Below, piece by piece: positions 50,559 through 60,005 of a stretch of 64,000 bases of DNA; positions within the stretch are counted from its first letter, which is position 1, and every line of letters starts with the position of its first letter. The notes under the pieces were generated by a model. That model did not search any database. It saw only the letters and a list, made by a program, of their open reading frames with translations, and was not told the DNA's origin. The DNA lies in the NCBI RefSeq assembly GCF_004345735.1, contig NZ_SLXL01000009.1:1-64000 (forward strand), written 5' to 3'. Made by a program: the position numbers and the translations under genes. The stretch is from Rhodovulum adriaticum (GTDB taxonomy: Bacteria > Pseudomonadota > Alphaproteobacteria > Rhodobacterales > Rhodobacteraceae).

Positions 50559-51097
50559 GCCGCATCGACGAGACCAAGGAATTTATCCCCGTGCGCATCG
50601 CGGTGCTGACCGTGTCGGACAGCCGCACGATAGACGACGACCGCTCGGGCCAGACGCTGGCCGACCGGATCACGGGGGCGGGGCATGTCCTGGCCGCCCG
50701 CGCCATCCTGCCCGACGAACGCGCCCAGATCGCCGAACAATTGCGGGAATGGTGCGCCGACCCGGAAATCGACGTTGTGATTTCGACCGGCGGCACCGGG
50801 TTGACCGGCCGCGATGTCACCGTCGAGGCGCACCGCGATGTCTATGAAAAAGAGATCGAGGCCTTCGGCACGGTCTTTACCATGGTCTCGATGGCCAAGA
50901 TCGGCACCTCGGCGGTGCAGAGCCGCGCAACGGGGGGGGTCGCGCACGGCACCTATCTGTTCGCGCTGCCCGGCAGCCCCGGCGCGTGCAAGGATGCCTG
51001 GGACGAAATCCTTGCCCCGCAGTTCGATTACCGGCACAGGCCCTGCAATTTCGTCGAGATCTTTCCGCGGCTGGACGAGCACCGGCGACGGAAATAG
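50555..51097 (+). CDS. moaB: Molybdenum cofactor biosynthesis protein B
   Basis: 180 aa. MogA/MoaB fold acting on molybdopterin (adenylylation branch). Signatures: VRIAVLTVSDSRTIDDDRSGQTL, the STGGTGLTGRDVTVEA loop (about 89-104), and LFALPGSPGACKDAWDEIL. The similarity is to MoaB rather than the longer MoeA. It is the third gene of a UDG-phosphoesterase-moaB run. Confidence 0.95.
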   Translation: MSRIDETKEFIPVRIAVLTVSDSRTIDDDRSGQTLADRITGAGHVLAARAILPDERAQIAEQLREWCADPEIDVVISTGGTGLTGRDVTVEAHRDVYEKEIEAFGTVFTMVSMAKIGTSAVQSRATGGVAHGTYLFALPGSPGACKDAWDEILAPQFDYRHRPCNFVEIFPRLDEHRRRK

Positions 51098-51198
51098 CGC
51101 GCAAAAGCGTAACGGAGATGTTTCTTGGCGGATGGGCGCGCTGCGCCTATCTAGCGCAAGGCATTTGCCATTTTCCCGCCCGGGAAAGGAGCCGATAG

Positions 51199-52659
51199 AT
51201 GCGATTTCTTCGCCGCAGCCTTGTGGGGTTGTTCCTGATTGCCGTGACCGTGGGTATCCTCGCTTATGCGGGGAACACGATCTATTCCTCGGTGCAGGCC
51301 CGCCTGTCGCAGGAACCGATGCAGCGCCCCCCGCGCGAACGGATCTTTGCGGTCAACGTGCTGAGCTATCAGCCGGGGCAGGTGACGCCCGTGATGACGG
51401 CCTTTGGCGAGGTGCGCGCGCGCCGCACGCTGGAATTGCGCGCGCAATCGGGCGGCGAGGTCATCGAACTGCACCCCGATTTCGAGGAGGGCGGCATCGT
51501 CCGCAAGGGCGAGTTGGTGCTGCGCGTGGACCCGGCCGATGCGCAATCGGCGTTGCAGGTGGCCCGCACCGATCTGGCAGAGGCCCAGGCCGATCTGCGC
51601 GATGCCGAACGCACGCTGGAGCTGGCCCGCGAAGAGCTGGAGGCGACCCGCGAACAGGCCCGCCTGCGCGAACGCGCGCTGGCACGGCAGCAAAACCTGC
51701 GCGACCGGGGCGTTGGCACCGATTCCGCCGTGGAAGAGGCCGAACTGGTGGTGGCCTCGGCCAATCAGGCGGTGGTGTCGCGCCGGCAATCCGTGGCCCA
51801 GGCAGAGGCCGCGCTGGAAACCACGCGCACCGGCCTGGAACGCGCCCGCATCAACCTGGCCGAGGCCGAACGCGATCTGGCCGATACAGAACTTTATGCC
51901 CCGTTGTCGGGCCAGTTCAGCGATGTCAGTCTGACCGAGGGCGGGCTTGTGTCCTCGAACGAGCGGGTCGCCGACCTGATCGACGCCAGCGCGCTGGAGG
52001 TGTCGTTCCGCCTGTCCACGGTGCAATACAGCCGCCTGCTGGACGAAGCGGGGAAATTGCGCCCCGCACCGGTGACGGTCGTTCTGGATGTCTTTGGCGC
52101 GGATCTGGAGGCGACCGGCACCATCACCCGCGAAAGTGCCGCCGTGGGCGAGGGGCAGGTGGGCCGGGTTCTGTACGCCCGTCTGGACGGTGCTGCGGGG
52201 TTCCGCCCGGGCGATTTCGTGACCGTCCGGATTGAGGAACCGCCGCTGGACGGGGTGGCACGCCTGCCGGCCTCGGCGATTAACGCGGCGGGCGAATTGC
52301 TGGTTCTGGGTCAGGATGACCGGCTGGAGGCTGTCGCCGTCACGCTGCTGCGCCGCCAGGATGACGATGTGATCGTGCGCGGGGCCGATCTGGCCGGGCG
52401 CGAGGTGGTCGCCGAACGCTCGCCCCTGCTGGGGGCCGGGATCAAGGTGCGCCCGATCCGCCCGGGCGCCGATGCGGGCGGGGGGCAGCCGCCGGACCTG
52501 GTTGAACTGAGTCCCGAACGCCGCGCGGCGCTGATCGCCTTTATCGACGGCAACCCGATGATGCCCGACGCGGCCAAGGCCCGCGTCAAGGCGCAGTTGG
52601 AACAGGATCGCGTGCCCGCCCGGATGGTGGAACGCATCGAAAGCCGGATGGGAGGCTGA
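51199..52659 (+). CDS. RND efflux periplasmic adaptor (membrane fusion protein)
   Basis: 486 aa. An N-terminal membrane segment (about 9-30) anchors it. A beta-barrel/lipoyl half-motif (LRAQSGGEVIELHPDFEEGGIVRKGELVLRVDP) comes before an alpha-hairpin coiled coil of about 110 residues (ALQVARTDLAEAQADLRDAERTLELAREE, then a partner helix to LADTELYAP). The second lipoyl half is LYAPLSGQFSDVSLTEGGLVSSNERV. It bridges the RND pump to an outer-membrane channel. GGAAAGGAG upstream is a strong ribosome site. The pump gene follows after three bases; no TolC-like gene is in the window. Confidence 0.93.
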   Translation: MRFLRRSLVGLFLIAVTVGILAYAGNTIYSSVQARLSQEPMQRPPRERIFAVNVLSYQPGQVTPVMTAFGEVRARRTLELRAQSGGEVIELHPDFEEGGIVRKGELVLRVDPADAQSALQVARTDLAEAQADLRDAERTLELAREELEATREQARLRERALARQQNLRDRGVGTDSAVEEAELVVASANQAVVSRRQSVAQAEAALETTRTGLERARINLAEAERDLADTELYAPLSGQFSDVSLTEGGLVSSNERVADLIDASALEVSFRLSTVQYSRLLDEAGKLRPAPVTVVLDVFGADLEATGTITRESAAVGEGQVGRVLYARLDGAAGFRPGDFVTVRIEEPPLDGVARLPASAINAAGELLVLGQDDRLEAVAVTLLRRQDDDVIVRGADLAGREVVAERSPLLGAGIKVRPIRPGADAGGGQPPDLVELSPERRAALIAFIDGNPMMPDAAKARVKAQLEQDRVPARMVERIESRMGG

Positions 52660-52662
52660 TCC

Positions 52663-55600
52663 ATGTCCCGTTTCCCCTCTGCCGCGGGCGGCGTGCTGTC
52701 CTACTTCACCCGGCACCGCACCGCCGCGAACCTGCTGCTGGTGATCCTGATCGTGGCCGGTCTGGCCGCCGCGCCGCGGATGCGCGCGCAGTTCTTCCCC
52801 GACGTGGTGATCGACGACGTGACCGTGGCCGTCACCTGGGAGGGGGCGGGCGCCGAGGATGTGGATGCGGGCATCGTGCAGGTTCTGGAACCTGTGCTGA
52901 TGGCCGTCGAGGGTGTGGAAAGCACCGAGTCGCGCTCCTCCGAGGGGAGCGCGTCGATCAACCTGGAGTTTGAGCCGGGCTGGGACATGTCGCGCGCCGC
53001 CGACGATGTGCAGGTGGCCGTGGACGGCGTAACCACCCTGCCCGACGAGGCCGAAGAGCCAGAGGTGCGCCGCGGCGCCTGGCGCGACCGGGTGACGGAT
53101 ATCGTGATTACCGGCCCCGTGGCGGTGGACCAGCTTGGCCGCTTTGCCGATGAGTTGGTGACGCGGCTTTATTCCGCCAACGTGACGCGGACCACGATCC
53201 AGGGTCTTGCCGCGCCGGAGTTGGTGATCGAGGTGCCCTCGGGCGAGTTGATCCGCCATGACGTGAGCATGGCCGAAATCGCCGCCGCCATCGCCGCCGA
53301 GGTCGACACCGCGCCCGCGGGCGACGTGTCGGGCGGCAGCGCACGGGTGCGGACCGGCGTGGAAAAGCGCGATGCCGACCAGATCGCCGGGATCGTGCTG
53401 CGTGCCAATGATGACGGATCGAAACTGACGGTGGGCGATGTCGCCACCGTGCGGGTCGAGGGGGTGGACCGCGCCCGCGCCTATTTCGTGGGCGAGAACC
53501 CGGCGATCAGCGTCCGGGTGGACCGCTCGGCCCAGGGGGACGCGATCGCGCTGCAACACCGTGTCGAGGATGTCGTGGCGGAATTGCAGTTGACCCTGCC
53601 GCCCGAGGTTTCGGTCGATCTGATCCGCACGCGGGCAGAGTTCATCCAGGGACGTCTGGACATCCTGCTGGACAACGGTCTGATGGGGCTGGGCCTGGTG
53701 CTGCTGCTGCTGTTCCTGTTCCTGAATGCGCGCACTGCCTTTTGGGTGGCTGCGGGCATTCCCGTGGCGATGCTGGCGACCATCGCGCTGATGTACCTGT
53801 CGGGTCTGACCATCAACATGATCTCGCTGTTTGCGCTGATCATCACGCTGGGCATCGTGGTGGACGATGCCATCGTCGTGGGCGAACATGCCGATTTCCG
53901 GGCCCGAAGGCTGGGCGAAAGCCCGGTTCAGGCCGCCGAGAACGCTGCGCGCCGCATGGCTGCGCCGGTCTTTTCCTCTACCCTGACCACGGTGATCGCG
54001 TTTTTCGGCCTGGTTCTGATCGGCGGCCGGTTCGGCGACATGATCGCCGACATTCCCTTTACCGTGATCGCGGTGCTGCTGGCCTCGCTTGTGGAATGCT
54101 TTCTGATCCTGCCCAACCACATGGCCCATGCGCTGACCCATTCGGCGAAACAGCACTGGTACGATGCGCCCTCGCGCGTGGTGAACCGCGGCTTTACCTG
54201 GTTCCGCCGCACGCTGTTCCGGCCCTTTATGGCGGGGGTTGTCTGGGCACGCTACCCGGTTCTGGCGCTGACGGTCCTGCTGCTGGCCAGCCAGGTCGGG
54301 CTGCTGATCCGGGGCGATGTGCCCTGGCGCTTTTTCAACGCGCCGGAACGCAGTTCGGTGACCGGCAATTTCGCGATGCTGCCCGGTGCCACCCGCGAAG
54401 ATACCATGGAAATGATGCGCGAAATGCAGCGCGCCACCGAAGAGGTCGCCAAGCGTTATGAGGAGGAATACGGCGTCAACCCGCTGGATTACGTCCTGGC
54501 GCAGGTGGGCGGGACCACCGGGCGCGGCCTGGCTGGCGCCGATACCAAGGACGAGGATCAGCTTGGCTCTATCGCGATCGAGTTGATCGACGCGGACCTG
54601 CGCCCCTATTCATCCTTCCAGTTCGTGGGCGAATTGCAGGGCGCGGTGATCCAGCATCCCAAGGCCGAAACCGTCAGCTTCCGCGGCTGGCGCTCGGGGC
54701 CGGGGGGCGATGCGCTGGACGTGCAGTTTTACGGCGCCGATGCGGATACGCTGAAGGCCGCGGCCGAGGCGCTGAAAACCGAGGTCGCGCAATATGGTGA
54801 GGTTTCTGCCGTTCAGGACAGCATGGCCTATGACAAGGAAGAGCTGATCCTGGACCTGACGGCGCAGGGAACCGCCGTGGGGTTCACCATCGAGGAACTG
54901 GGCCGCGTGCTGCGTCACCGCCTGAACGGGATCGAGGCCGCGACCTATCCCGACGGTCCCCGCTCGGCCGCGATCCGTGTGGAATTGCCCGCCGGAGAGC
55001 TGACCGCCGATTTCCTGGAACGGACCCTCTTGCGCGCGCCCTCGGGCGAATACCTGCCGCTTTCGGATATCGTCACCGTCGAGCGGCGCACCGGCTTTTC
55101 GACTGTCCGGCGGGAAAACGGGCTGCGTGTGGTGTCCGTCACCGGCGATATATCCGAGGACGACCCGGTCCGGGCCGAAGAGATCATGACCGAACTGCAA
55201 GAGGTCATCCTGCCCCGGATCGAGACAGAACACGGTGTCGCCTGGCGCCTGTCGGGGCTGGCAGAGCAGGAGGACGAGTTCCTGAACGACGCCAAGTTCG
55301 GGCTCTACATGACGCTGATCGGTATCTACCTGGTGCTGGCGTGGATCTTCTCCAGCTGGACGCGGCCGGTGGTGGTGATGGCGGTGATCCCCTTCGGCCT
55401 GATCGGGGTGGTCTACGGGCACCTGCAATGGGGGGTGCCGCTGTCGATGTTCTCTATCGTCGGGCTGATCGGGATGGTGGGCATCATCATCAACGATTCC
55501 ATCGTGCTGGTCAGCACGGTGGACGAATATGCCGAAACCCGCGGCCTGTTCCCGGCGATCATCGACGCGGCCTGCGACCGGCTGCGGCCCGTGCTGCTGA

Positions 55601-56058
55601 CCACCGCGACGACCGTGCTGGGCCTGGCGCCGCTGTTGTTTGAGCAATCCCAACAGGCGCAGTTCCTGAAGCCCACCGTCATCACCCTGACCTATGGGCT
55701 GGGCTTTGGCGTGGTGCTGGTGTTGCTGGTGGTGCCCGCGCTTTTGGCCATGCAACAGGACGTGGGCAAGCAGGTGAATGCGCTGCGCCACGCCTTGCGC
55801 GCGGGCGGTCGCGGTCGTCCCGTGCGCTGGGTGACCGGGGGCGCGGCGGGGCTGATGGCGCTGTGGTTCGCGGCGACGCTGGGGGTTGCCGCTGTCACCG
55901 GCGCGCTGCCGGGCGCCGTGACGGCACTTCTGCCCGCGCTGGCGGGGTCGCCCGCCATGGTCGCGGCGCTGGGCCTGTTCCTGGCGGGATCGGCGGTACT
56001 GCTGGTGATGGCGTATTTCGGGGCGGCACTGGCCGTCGGGCTGGCGCGGCGAGCCTGA
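52663..56058 (+). CDS. RND efflux pump inner-membrane subunit (AcrB/HAE1-like)
   Basis: 1131 aa, longer than the usual 1020-1050. Two repeats each with a periplasmic porter domain and membrane helices. The proton-relay Asp pair is in GIVVDDAIVVGEHADFRARR (TM4). The TM10 region reads GIIINDSIVLVSTVDEY, with Asn where AcrB has Lys940, as in several HAE subfamilies. After the usual end (VVPALLAMQQDVGKQ) about 80 more residues add what look like two hydrophobic helices (GLMALWFAATLGVAAVTGAL and a final LFLAGSAVLLVMAYFGAALAV). Substrates unknown. Converges with the DsbD-N gene two bases apart. Confidence 0.93.
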   Translation: MSRFPSAAGGVLSYFTRHRTAANLLLVILIVAGLAAAPRMRAQFFPDVVIDDVTVAVTWEGAGAEDVDAGIVQVLEPVLMAVEGVESTESRSSEGSASINLEFEPGWDMSRAADDVQVAVDGVTTLPDEAEEPEVRRGAWRDRVTDIVITGPVAVDQLGRFADELVTRLYSANVTRTTIQGLAAPELVIEVPSGELIRHDVSMAEIAAAIAAEVDTAPAGDVSGGSARVRTGVEKRDADQIAGIVLRANDDGSKLTVGDVATVRVEGVDRARAYFVGENPAISVRVDRSAQGDAIALQHRVEDVVAELQLTLPPEVSVDLIRTRAEFIQGRLDILLDNGLMGLGLVLLLLFLFLNARTAFWVAAGIPVAMLATIALMYLSGLTINMISLFALIITLGIVVDDAIVVGEHADFRARRLGESPVQAAENAARRMAAPVFSSTLTTVIAFFGLVLIGGRFGDMIADIPFTVIAVLLASLVECFLILPNHMAHALTHSAKQHWYDAPSRVVNRGFTWFRRTLFRPFMAGVVWARYPVLALTVLLLASQVGLLIRGDVPWRFFNAPERSSVTGNFAMLPGATREDTMEMMREMQRATEEVAKRYEEEYGVNPLDYVLAQVGGTTGRGLAGADTKDEDQLGSIAIELIDADLRPYSSFQFVGELQGAVIQHPKAETVSFRGWRSGPGGDALDVQFYGADADTLKAAAEALKTEVAQYGEVSAVQDSMAYDKEELILDLTAQGTAVGFTIEELGRVLRHRLNGIEAATYPDGPRSAAIRVELPAGELTADFLERTLLRAPSGEYLPLSDIVTVERRTGFSTVRRENGLRVVSVTGDISEDDPVRAEEIMTELQEVILPRIETEHGVAWRLSGLAEQEDEFLNDAKFGLYMTLIGIYLVLAWIFSSWTRPVVVMAVIPFGLIGVVYGHLQWGVPLSMFSIVGLIGMVGIIINDSIVLVSTVDEYAETRGLFPAIIDAACDRLRPVLLTTATTVLGLAPLLFEQSQQAQFLKPTVITLTYGLGFGVVLVLLVVPALLAMQQDVGKQVNALRHALRAGGRGRPVRWVTGGAAGLMALWFAATLGVAAVTGALPGAVTALLPALAGSPAMVAALGLFLAGSAVLLVMAYFGAALAVGLARRA

Positions 56059-56060
56059 GG

Positions 56061-56885
56061 TCAGTTCCCCGCGCAGCCGCGGATATCGACGGCGCGTTCC
56101 TCACCCAGGACCGTGATCCGAACCGCAGAGCGGTCCAGCGCGAAGGGCTGCCCGGTGACCGGCACAAGGTCGGCGCGCGCCACGACGCGCATGCCCTGCC
56201 GCGCGGTCTGCGCCTCTGACACCCAGATGGAGGGGTCGGGCAGTTCGAACACCGCCGCCTCGTCCGGGCCCAGGGTGGGCATGTCGATTTTCGCCGTCAG
56301 GCGCAGGCCGTCGGCGATCGGCTCTACCTCGCAACGAACCTGGCCCACATGGGCCTGTTCGGCCGATACCGGGCGGGCGTCCAGCGCCGCGCGAATCGGT
56401 TCCTGCTGCCAGCCGCGCCCCTCGGTCGGCAGGGCACTGTCCAGCCGCAGGTCCATCGGCATGCAGATGTCGTGGCACACGCCCAGTTCCATATGCGCGC
56501 GCAGGGCGATCGGCTCGCCCGGTTTCGCGGGGGTCAGTTCCACGGGCAGGACCACCTGGCTGTCATAGCCGATGGTGCGCATTCCGTTTGAAATGAACAC
56601 CTTGGGGGCTGGCCAATGCACCTGCACGCCCACCAGGTTCTGCGACCCGGACCAGTCAAAGCGCGGCGGTATCCCCGCATCGCCCGGCGCGCGCCAATAG
56701 GTCTTCCAGCCCGGCGCCAGGTCCAGCCGCAGCCCGGCCATATAGGTGCCGTCCTCGGTCTGCCAGCCGGGTAGCAGTTCGGCATGCAGAATCTGCCCCT
56801 CGGGGCTGCCGGCGGCCACGGGCTGGCCCAGCCCGGCACAGATTGCGGCGGCGGCGGTCAGTTGGCGAAGCGATGTCTTTCCCAT
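56061..56885 (-). CDS. Secreted DsbD N-terminal-domain-like protein
   Basis: 274 aa from ATG 56885; an in-frame ATG at 56903 is possible, but AGG has better spacing for 56885. Signal peptide to about A-A-G (25). The body matches the N-terminal immunoglobulin-like domain of DsbD (PF11412 type): [38 protein letters not shown], and [11 protein letters not shown] with the C-x3-C pair that accepts electrons in DsbD alpha. The transmembrane and thioredoxin domains of full DsbD are absent, so it likely works as a separate periplasmic thiol-redox or chaperone component. Another Cys is near the end (RGCAGN). Confidence 0.83.
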   Translation of the reverse strand: MGKTSLRQLTAAAAICAGLGQPVAAGSPEGQILHAELLPGWQTEDGTYMAGLRLDLAPGWKTYWRAPGDAGIPPRFDWSGSQNLVGVQVHWPAPKVFISNGMRTIGYDSQVVLPVELTPAKPGEPIALRAHMELGVCHDICMPMDLRLDSALPTEGRGWQQEPIRAALDARPVSAEQAHVGQVRCEVEPIADGLRLTAKIDMPTLGPDEAAVFELPDPSIWVSEAQTARQGMRVVARADLVPVTGQPFALDRSAVRITVLGEERAVDIRGCAGN

Positions 56886-57000
56886 GATCGATAACCTAGT
56901 CATCGGGCGGGAAAGCGGAATTCACATTCGGGCGAGAGCACCGCGAAAATTGTCTCACCCCGGCCTTGCGCCATGTTCCTGGCGGGCACATTCTTGGTCC

Positions 57001-57579
57001 ATGCACGACACCGATGCCCCCCTTCAACTGCACGGAAAGCTGCTGGTCGCCATGCCTGGAATGGGCGATCCGCGATTCGAGCGGTCCGTAGTCTATCTTT
57101 GTGCCCATTCCGACGAGGGCGCGATGGGCCTGATCGTCAACAAGCCTATGGACGGGCTGTCCTTCTATGACCTGCTGACGCAATTGGACATTTCCCGCGC
57201 CCCCGGCGCCCGCGAGATCCGGGTGCATTTCGGCGGGCCGGTCGAACATGCCCGTGGCTTCGTCTTGCATAGCGGCGATTATGGCCAGGCGCGCGAAACG
57301 ACCCTGCGCGTGGACAGCCGCTTTGCCATGACTGCCACGCTGGACGTGCTGGAGGATATCGCCGGCGGGAACGGGCCGCGGCAGGCGTTGCTGGCCCTGG
57401 GCTATGCCGGATGGGGGCCGGGGCAGTTGGAGGACGAGATCCAGCAAAACGGCTGGCTGACCTGCGAGGCCGCGCCCGACCTGGTCTTTGGCGGCACCGA
57501 CGCCACGAAATGGGAACGCGCGATCCGCAGCCTGGGGATCGATCCGCTGCTCTTGTCGGCCGCTGCCGGACGCGCCTGA
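57001..57579 (+). CDS. yqgE: YqgE/AlgH family protein
   Basis: 192 aa, normal for YqgE (UPF0301). Signatures: [24 protein letters not shown] near the N-terminus, [29 protein letters not shown], and [15 protein letters not shown]. Biochemical role unclear; homologs are called transcription-related AlgH. The ATG at 57001 starts the conserved region; upstream frame is not conserved. Divergent from the DsbD-N gene and convergent with hemE. Confidence 0.93.
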   Translation: MHDTDAPLQLHGKLLVAMPGMGDPRFERSVVYLCAHSDEGAMGLIVNKPMDGLSFYDLLTQLDISRAPGAREIRVHFGGPVEHARGFVLHSGDYGQARETTLRVDSRFAMTATLDVLEDIAGGNGPRQALLALGYAGWGPGQLEDEIQQNGWLTCEAAPDLVFGGTDATKWERAIRSLGIDPLLLSAAAGRA

Positions 57580-57588
57580 CCGCGCCCC

Positions 57589-57652
57589 TTCTTCTTGGGA
57601 AAAATACCCCGGGGGGGTCGCCGGGGAACCCGGCGGCGGGGGCAGCGCCCCC
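57589..57652. repeat. TTCTTCTTGG / TACCCCGGGG composite hairpin element (copy)
   Basis: TTCTTCTTGG (57589-57598) and AAATACCCC lead into GGGGGGG, then a perfect 7-bp hairpin CGCCGGG-GAA-CCCGGCG (57619-57635) and a perfect 6-bp hairpin GGGGGC-AGC-GCCCCC (57638-57652). The same modules recur near 59.85 and 59.93 kb and in part at 31.48 kb, always between convergent genes. Confidence 0.75.
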
Positions 57653-57670
57653 CGCGGGCGGTGCAACAAG

Positions 57671-57698
57671 AAAAGGGCCCGCGCCGATGCGCAGGCCC
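57671..57698 (-). terminator. Intrinsic terminator of hemE
   Basis: On the minus strand GGGCCTGCGC pairs with GCGCGGGCCC over an ATCG loop (plus coordinates 57675-57698, ten pairs including one G-U), followed by TTTT (57674-57671). It lies 24 bases after the hemE stop and has the U-run only on this strand, so it is specific to hemE. Confidence 0.75.
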
Positions 57699-57722
57699 TG
57701 CAATTTGCGCGCTTGCGGCGGT

Positions 57723-58754
57723 TCAGCCGCGCAGCGCCTCCAGCATCACATGCACGTTCTCGGGGTCGGCATCCGGGGTGATGCCATGGCCGAGGTTGAA
57801 GATATGCGGCCCCTTGGAAAACGCTTCCTTGATGCGCTTGGTCTCGTCGATCAGTTCCTGGCCGCCGGTGACCATCAGGTTGGGCGCCATGTTGCCCTGA
57901 ACGCAGCCGTCAACCTGCACGTTCTGGGCGGCCCAGGTGGCATCGACGGAATTGTCCAGCGCCACGCAATCCGCGCCGGTCGCATTGGCGAACCCGATAT
58001 ACTTGTCGCCCGCCTCGCGCGGGAAGGCGATGCAGGGCAGGCCGGGATGGCGGGCCTTCAGCTCGGCGATGATCTTCTTCGCCGGTTCCACCGCGTATTT
58101 GTCGAACGCCTCGCCCTTCAGCGAGCCGGCCCAGCTGTCGAAGATCTTGATCACTTCGGCGCCGGCCTCGACCTGTTGCGACAGGTATTCGATGGTGGCG
58201 TCGGTCAGCAGGTCGATCAGCCCCTCAAAGGTGGCGGTGTCGCCGGTGCGCATCGCATGCGCCGGGGCCTGATCCTTGGTGCCGCGGCCGGCGATCATGT
58301 AGGTGGCCACGGTCCAGGGCGCGCCCGCGAAGCCGATCAGCGTGGTCTCGCTGGGCAGTTCGCGCGACAGGATGCGCACGGTTTCGTAGACCGGCGCCAT
58401 GTGCTCGTGAATGTCGTCCTTGCCCTTCAGCGCCTTCAGGTCGTTCGCGCCGCCGATGGTGGACATCCGCGGCCCTTCGCCGGTTTCGAACCACAGGTCG
58501 GCCCCCAGGGCCTGGGGCAGCAGCAGGATATCGGCAAACAGGATCGCGGCGTCAAAGCCGTAGCGGCGGATCGGTTGCAGCGTCACCTCGGCCGCCAGGT
58601 CCGAATTGTAGCACAGCGACAGGAAGTCGCCGGCCTCGGCCCGGGTGGCCCGATATTCGGGCAGGTAGCGCCCCGCCTGGCGCATCAGCCAGACCGGCGG
58701 CACCTCCTGCACTTCACCCGCCAGAGATTTCAGAAGTTTTTTGGTTTCCGCCAT
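57723..58754 (-). CDS. hemE: Uroporphyrinogen decarboxylase
   Basis: 343 aa, normal. It converts uroporphyrinogen III to coproporphyrinogen III. The signature [19 protein letters not shown] is at about 20-38; [30 protein letters not shown] and [16 protein letters not shown] follow; the C-terminal part has [15 protein letters not shown]. Divergent from hemC, with about 100 bases between, so both consecutive-pathway genes probably share a control region. Confidence 0.97.
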   Translation of the reverse strand: MAETKKLLKSLAGEVQEVPPVWLMRQAGRYLPEYRATRAEAGDFLSLCYNSDLAAEVTLQPIRRYGFDAAILFADILLLPQALGADLWFETGEGPRMSTIGGANDLKALKGKDDIHEHMAPVYETVRILSRELPSETTLIGFAGAPWTVATYMIAGRGTKDQAPAHAMRTGDTATFEGLIDLLTDATIEYLSQQVEAGAEVIKIFDSWAGSLKGEAFDKYAVEPAKKIIAELKARHPGLPCIAFPREAGDKYIGFANATGADCVALDNSVDATWAAQNVQVDGCVQGNMAPNLMVTGGQELIDETKRIKEAFSKGPHIFNLGHGITPDADPENVHVMLEALRG

Positions 58755-58858
58755 CGTATTCCCCGTTTAAGAGTTCCGCCTGTCGTCCCCTGCTTGCGTC
58801 AGCATGTCAAGACGGGCCGAGTTGTCAGGACGACGTGACGCGATTAGAGGTTTGGCGC

Positions 58859-59809
58859 ATGGCTATCACACTTCCTTCCCCCGCTTCACCCCTCAAGATC
58901 GGCACCCGCGGCTCTCCGCTGGCGCTGGCGCAGGCGTATCAGACCCGGTCGATGCTGATGGCGGCCTTCGATCTGCCCGAGGATGCCTTCGAGATCGTGG
59001 TCATCAAGACCATCGCCGACAAGGTGCTGGACCGCGCCCTGAAAGAGATCGGCGGCAAGGGCCTGTTCACCAAGGAAATCGAAGAGGCGATGCTGGACGG
59101 CCGGATCGATATCGCCGTCCACTCGACCAAAGACATGGGCGTCGAACAGCCCGAGGGGCTGGTGCTGGACACCTTCCTGCCGCGCGAGGATTTCCGCGAC
59201 GCCTTCATCTCGCACAAGTTCGAGGGGCTGGCCCAGGTCGCCGAGGGCGCGGTGGTCGGCACCTCGTCCCTGCGCCGCCGGGCGCAGCTGCTGAACAGGC
59301 GGCCCGATCTGAAGGTGGTGGAATTCCGCGGCAATGTGCAAAAGCGCATGGAAAAGCTGGGCAACGGCGTGGCCGACGCCACCTTCCTGGCGATGGCCGG
59401 GCTGAACCGGCTGGACATGGCTGATGTTGCGCGTGCGACCATCGAACCCGAGGAAATGCTGCCCGCCGTGGCGCAGGGGGCGATCGGGATCGAACGGCGC
59501 ACCGATGACGCGCAGGCCGCGCACCTGATGGAGGCGCTGCACGACAAGCAGACCGGCGAGCAGATGGCTGCGGAACGCGCGTTCCTGGCCGCGCTGGACG
59601 GGTCGTGCGAAACGCCCATCGGCGGGTTGGCCCAGCACGAAGGCGGCAATATCTGGCTGCGGGGCGAGATCCTGCGCCCCGATGGCAGCGAAAGCATCAC
59701 CGGCGAGGATCGCGCGCCGATCGAGGATGCGGCCGAAATGGGCTGGGCCCTGGGCAAGAAGCTGCGCGAACAGGCCGGAGAGGGTTTCTTCGACTGGATC
59801 GACGACTGA
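58859..59809 (+). CDS. hemC: Hydroxymethylbilane synthase (porphobilinogen deaminase)
   Basis: 316 aa, normal. It polymerises four porphobilinogens to hydroxymethylbilane. KIGTRGSPLALAQA near the start, Asp84 in IDIAVHSTKDM, GTSSLRRRAQL, EFRGNVQKRM, and the dipyrromethane-cofactor Cys250 in DGSCETPIGG. The ATG at 58859 has AGAGG about 8 bases upstream and is preferred over an in-frame GTG at 58835. Divergent from hemE. Confidence 0.97.
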   Translation: MAITLPSPASPLKIGTRGSPLALAQAYQTRSMLMAAFDLPEDAFEIVVIKTIADKVLDRALKEIGGKGLFTKEIEEAMLDGRIDIAVHSTKDMGVEQPEGLVLDTFLPREDFRDAFISHKFEGLAQVAEGAVVGTSSLRRRAQLLNRRPDLKVVEFRGNVQKRMEKLGNGVADATFLAMAGLNRLDMADVARATIEPEEMLPAVAQGAIGIERRTDDAQAAHLMEALHDKQTGEQMAAERAFLAALDGSCETPIGGLAQHEGGNIWLRGEILRPDGSESITGEDRAPIEDAAEMGWALGKKLREQAGEGFFDWIDD

Positions 59810-59814
59810 GGGTT

Positions 59815-59961
59815 TCGCCTTGCTGACGCAAGGCGACCCGCCGGGGGCGTTGCCCCCGGACCCCCAGGGTATTTTGGCCAAGAAGAAGAATGGATACGTC
59901 TTCGATCTTCTTCTTGGTGCAAATACCCCGGGGGAGTCCGAAGGACGGGGGCGGAGCCCCC
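59815..59961. repeat. Pair of opposed composite hairpin elements between hemC and FAD oxidoreductase gene
   Basis: Within 196 bases: hairpin TCGCCTTG/CAAGGCGA (59815-59836), hairpin CCGGGGGC-GTT-GCCCCCGG (59841-59859), then GGGTATTTTGGCCAAGAAGAA (59867-59887). An inverted copy TCTTCTTCTTGGTGCAAATA follows (59906-59925) with CCCC, GGGGG, and a hairpin GGGGGC-GGA-GCCCCC (59947-59961). The two TTCTTCTTGG units face each other as an imperfect inverted repeat of about 23 bases. Probable bidirectional terminator. Confidence 0.75.
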
Positions 59962-60005
59962 TTCGCGGTTTCCGCATCGAACTTCCGTTGGCCGCGATCC
60001 GGCGT

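Noticed and set aside
51151-54156. A 1001-codon minus-strand open frame opposite the RND genes
   Set aside because: It mirrors the coding of the adaptor and pump genes, has no Shine-Dalgarno or recognisable domain, and is His/Gln/Arg-rich in the way of shadow frames.
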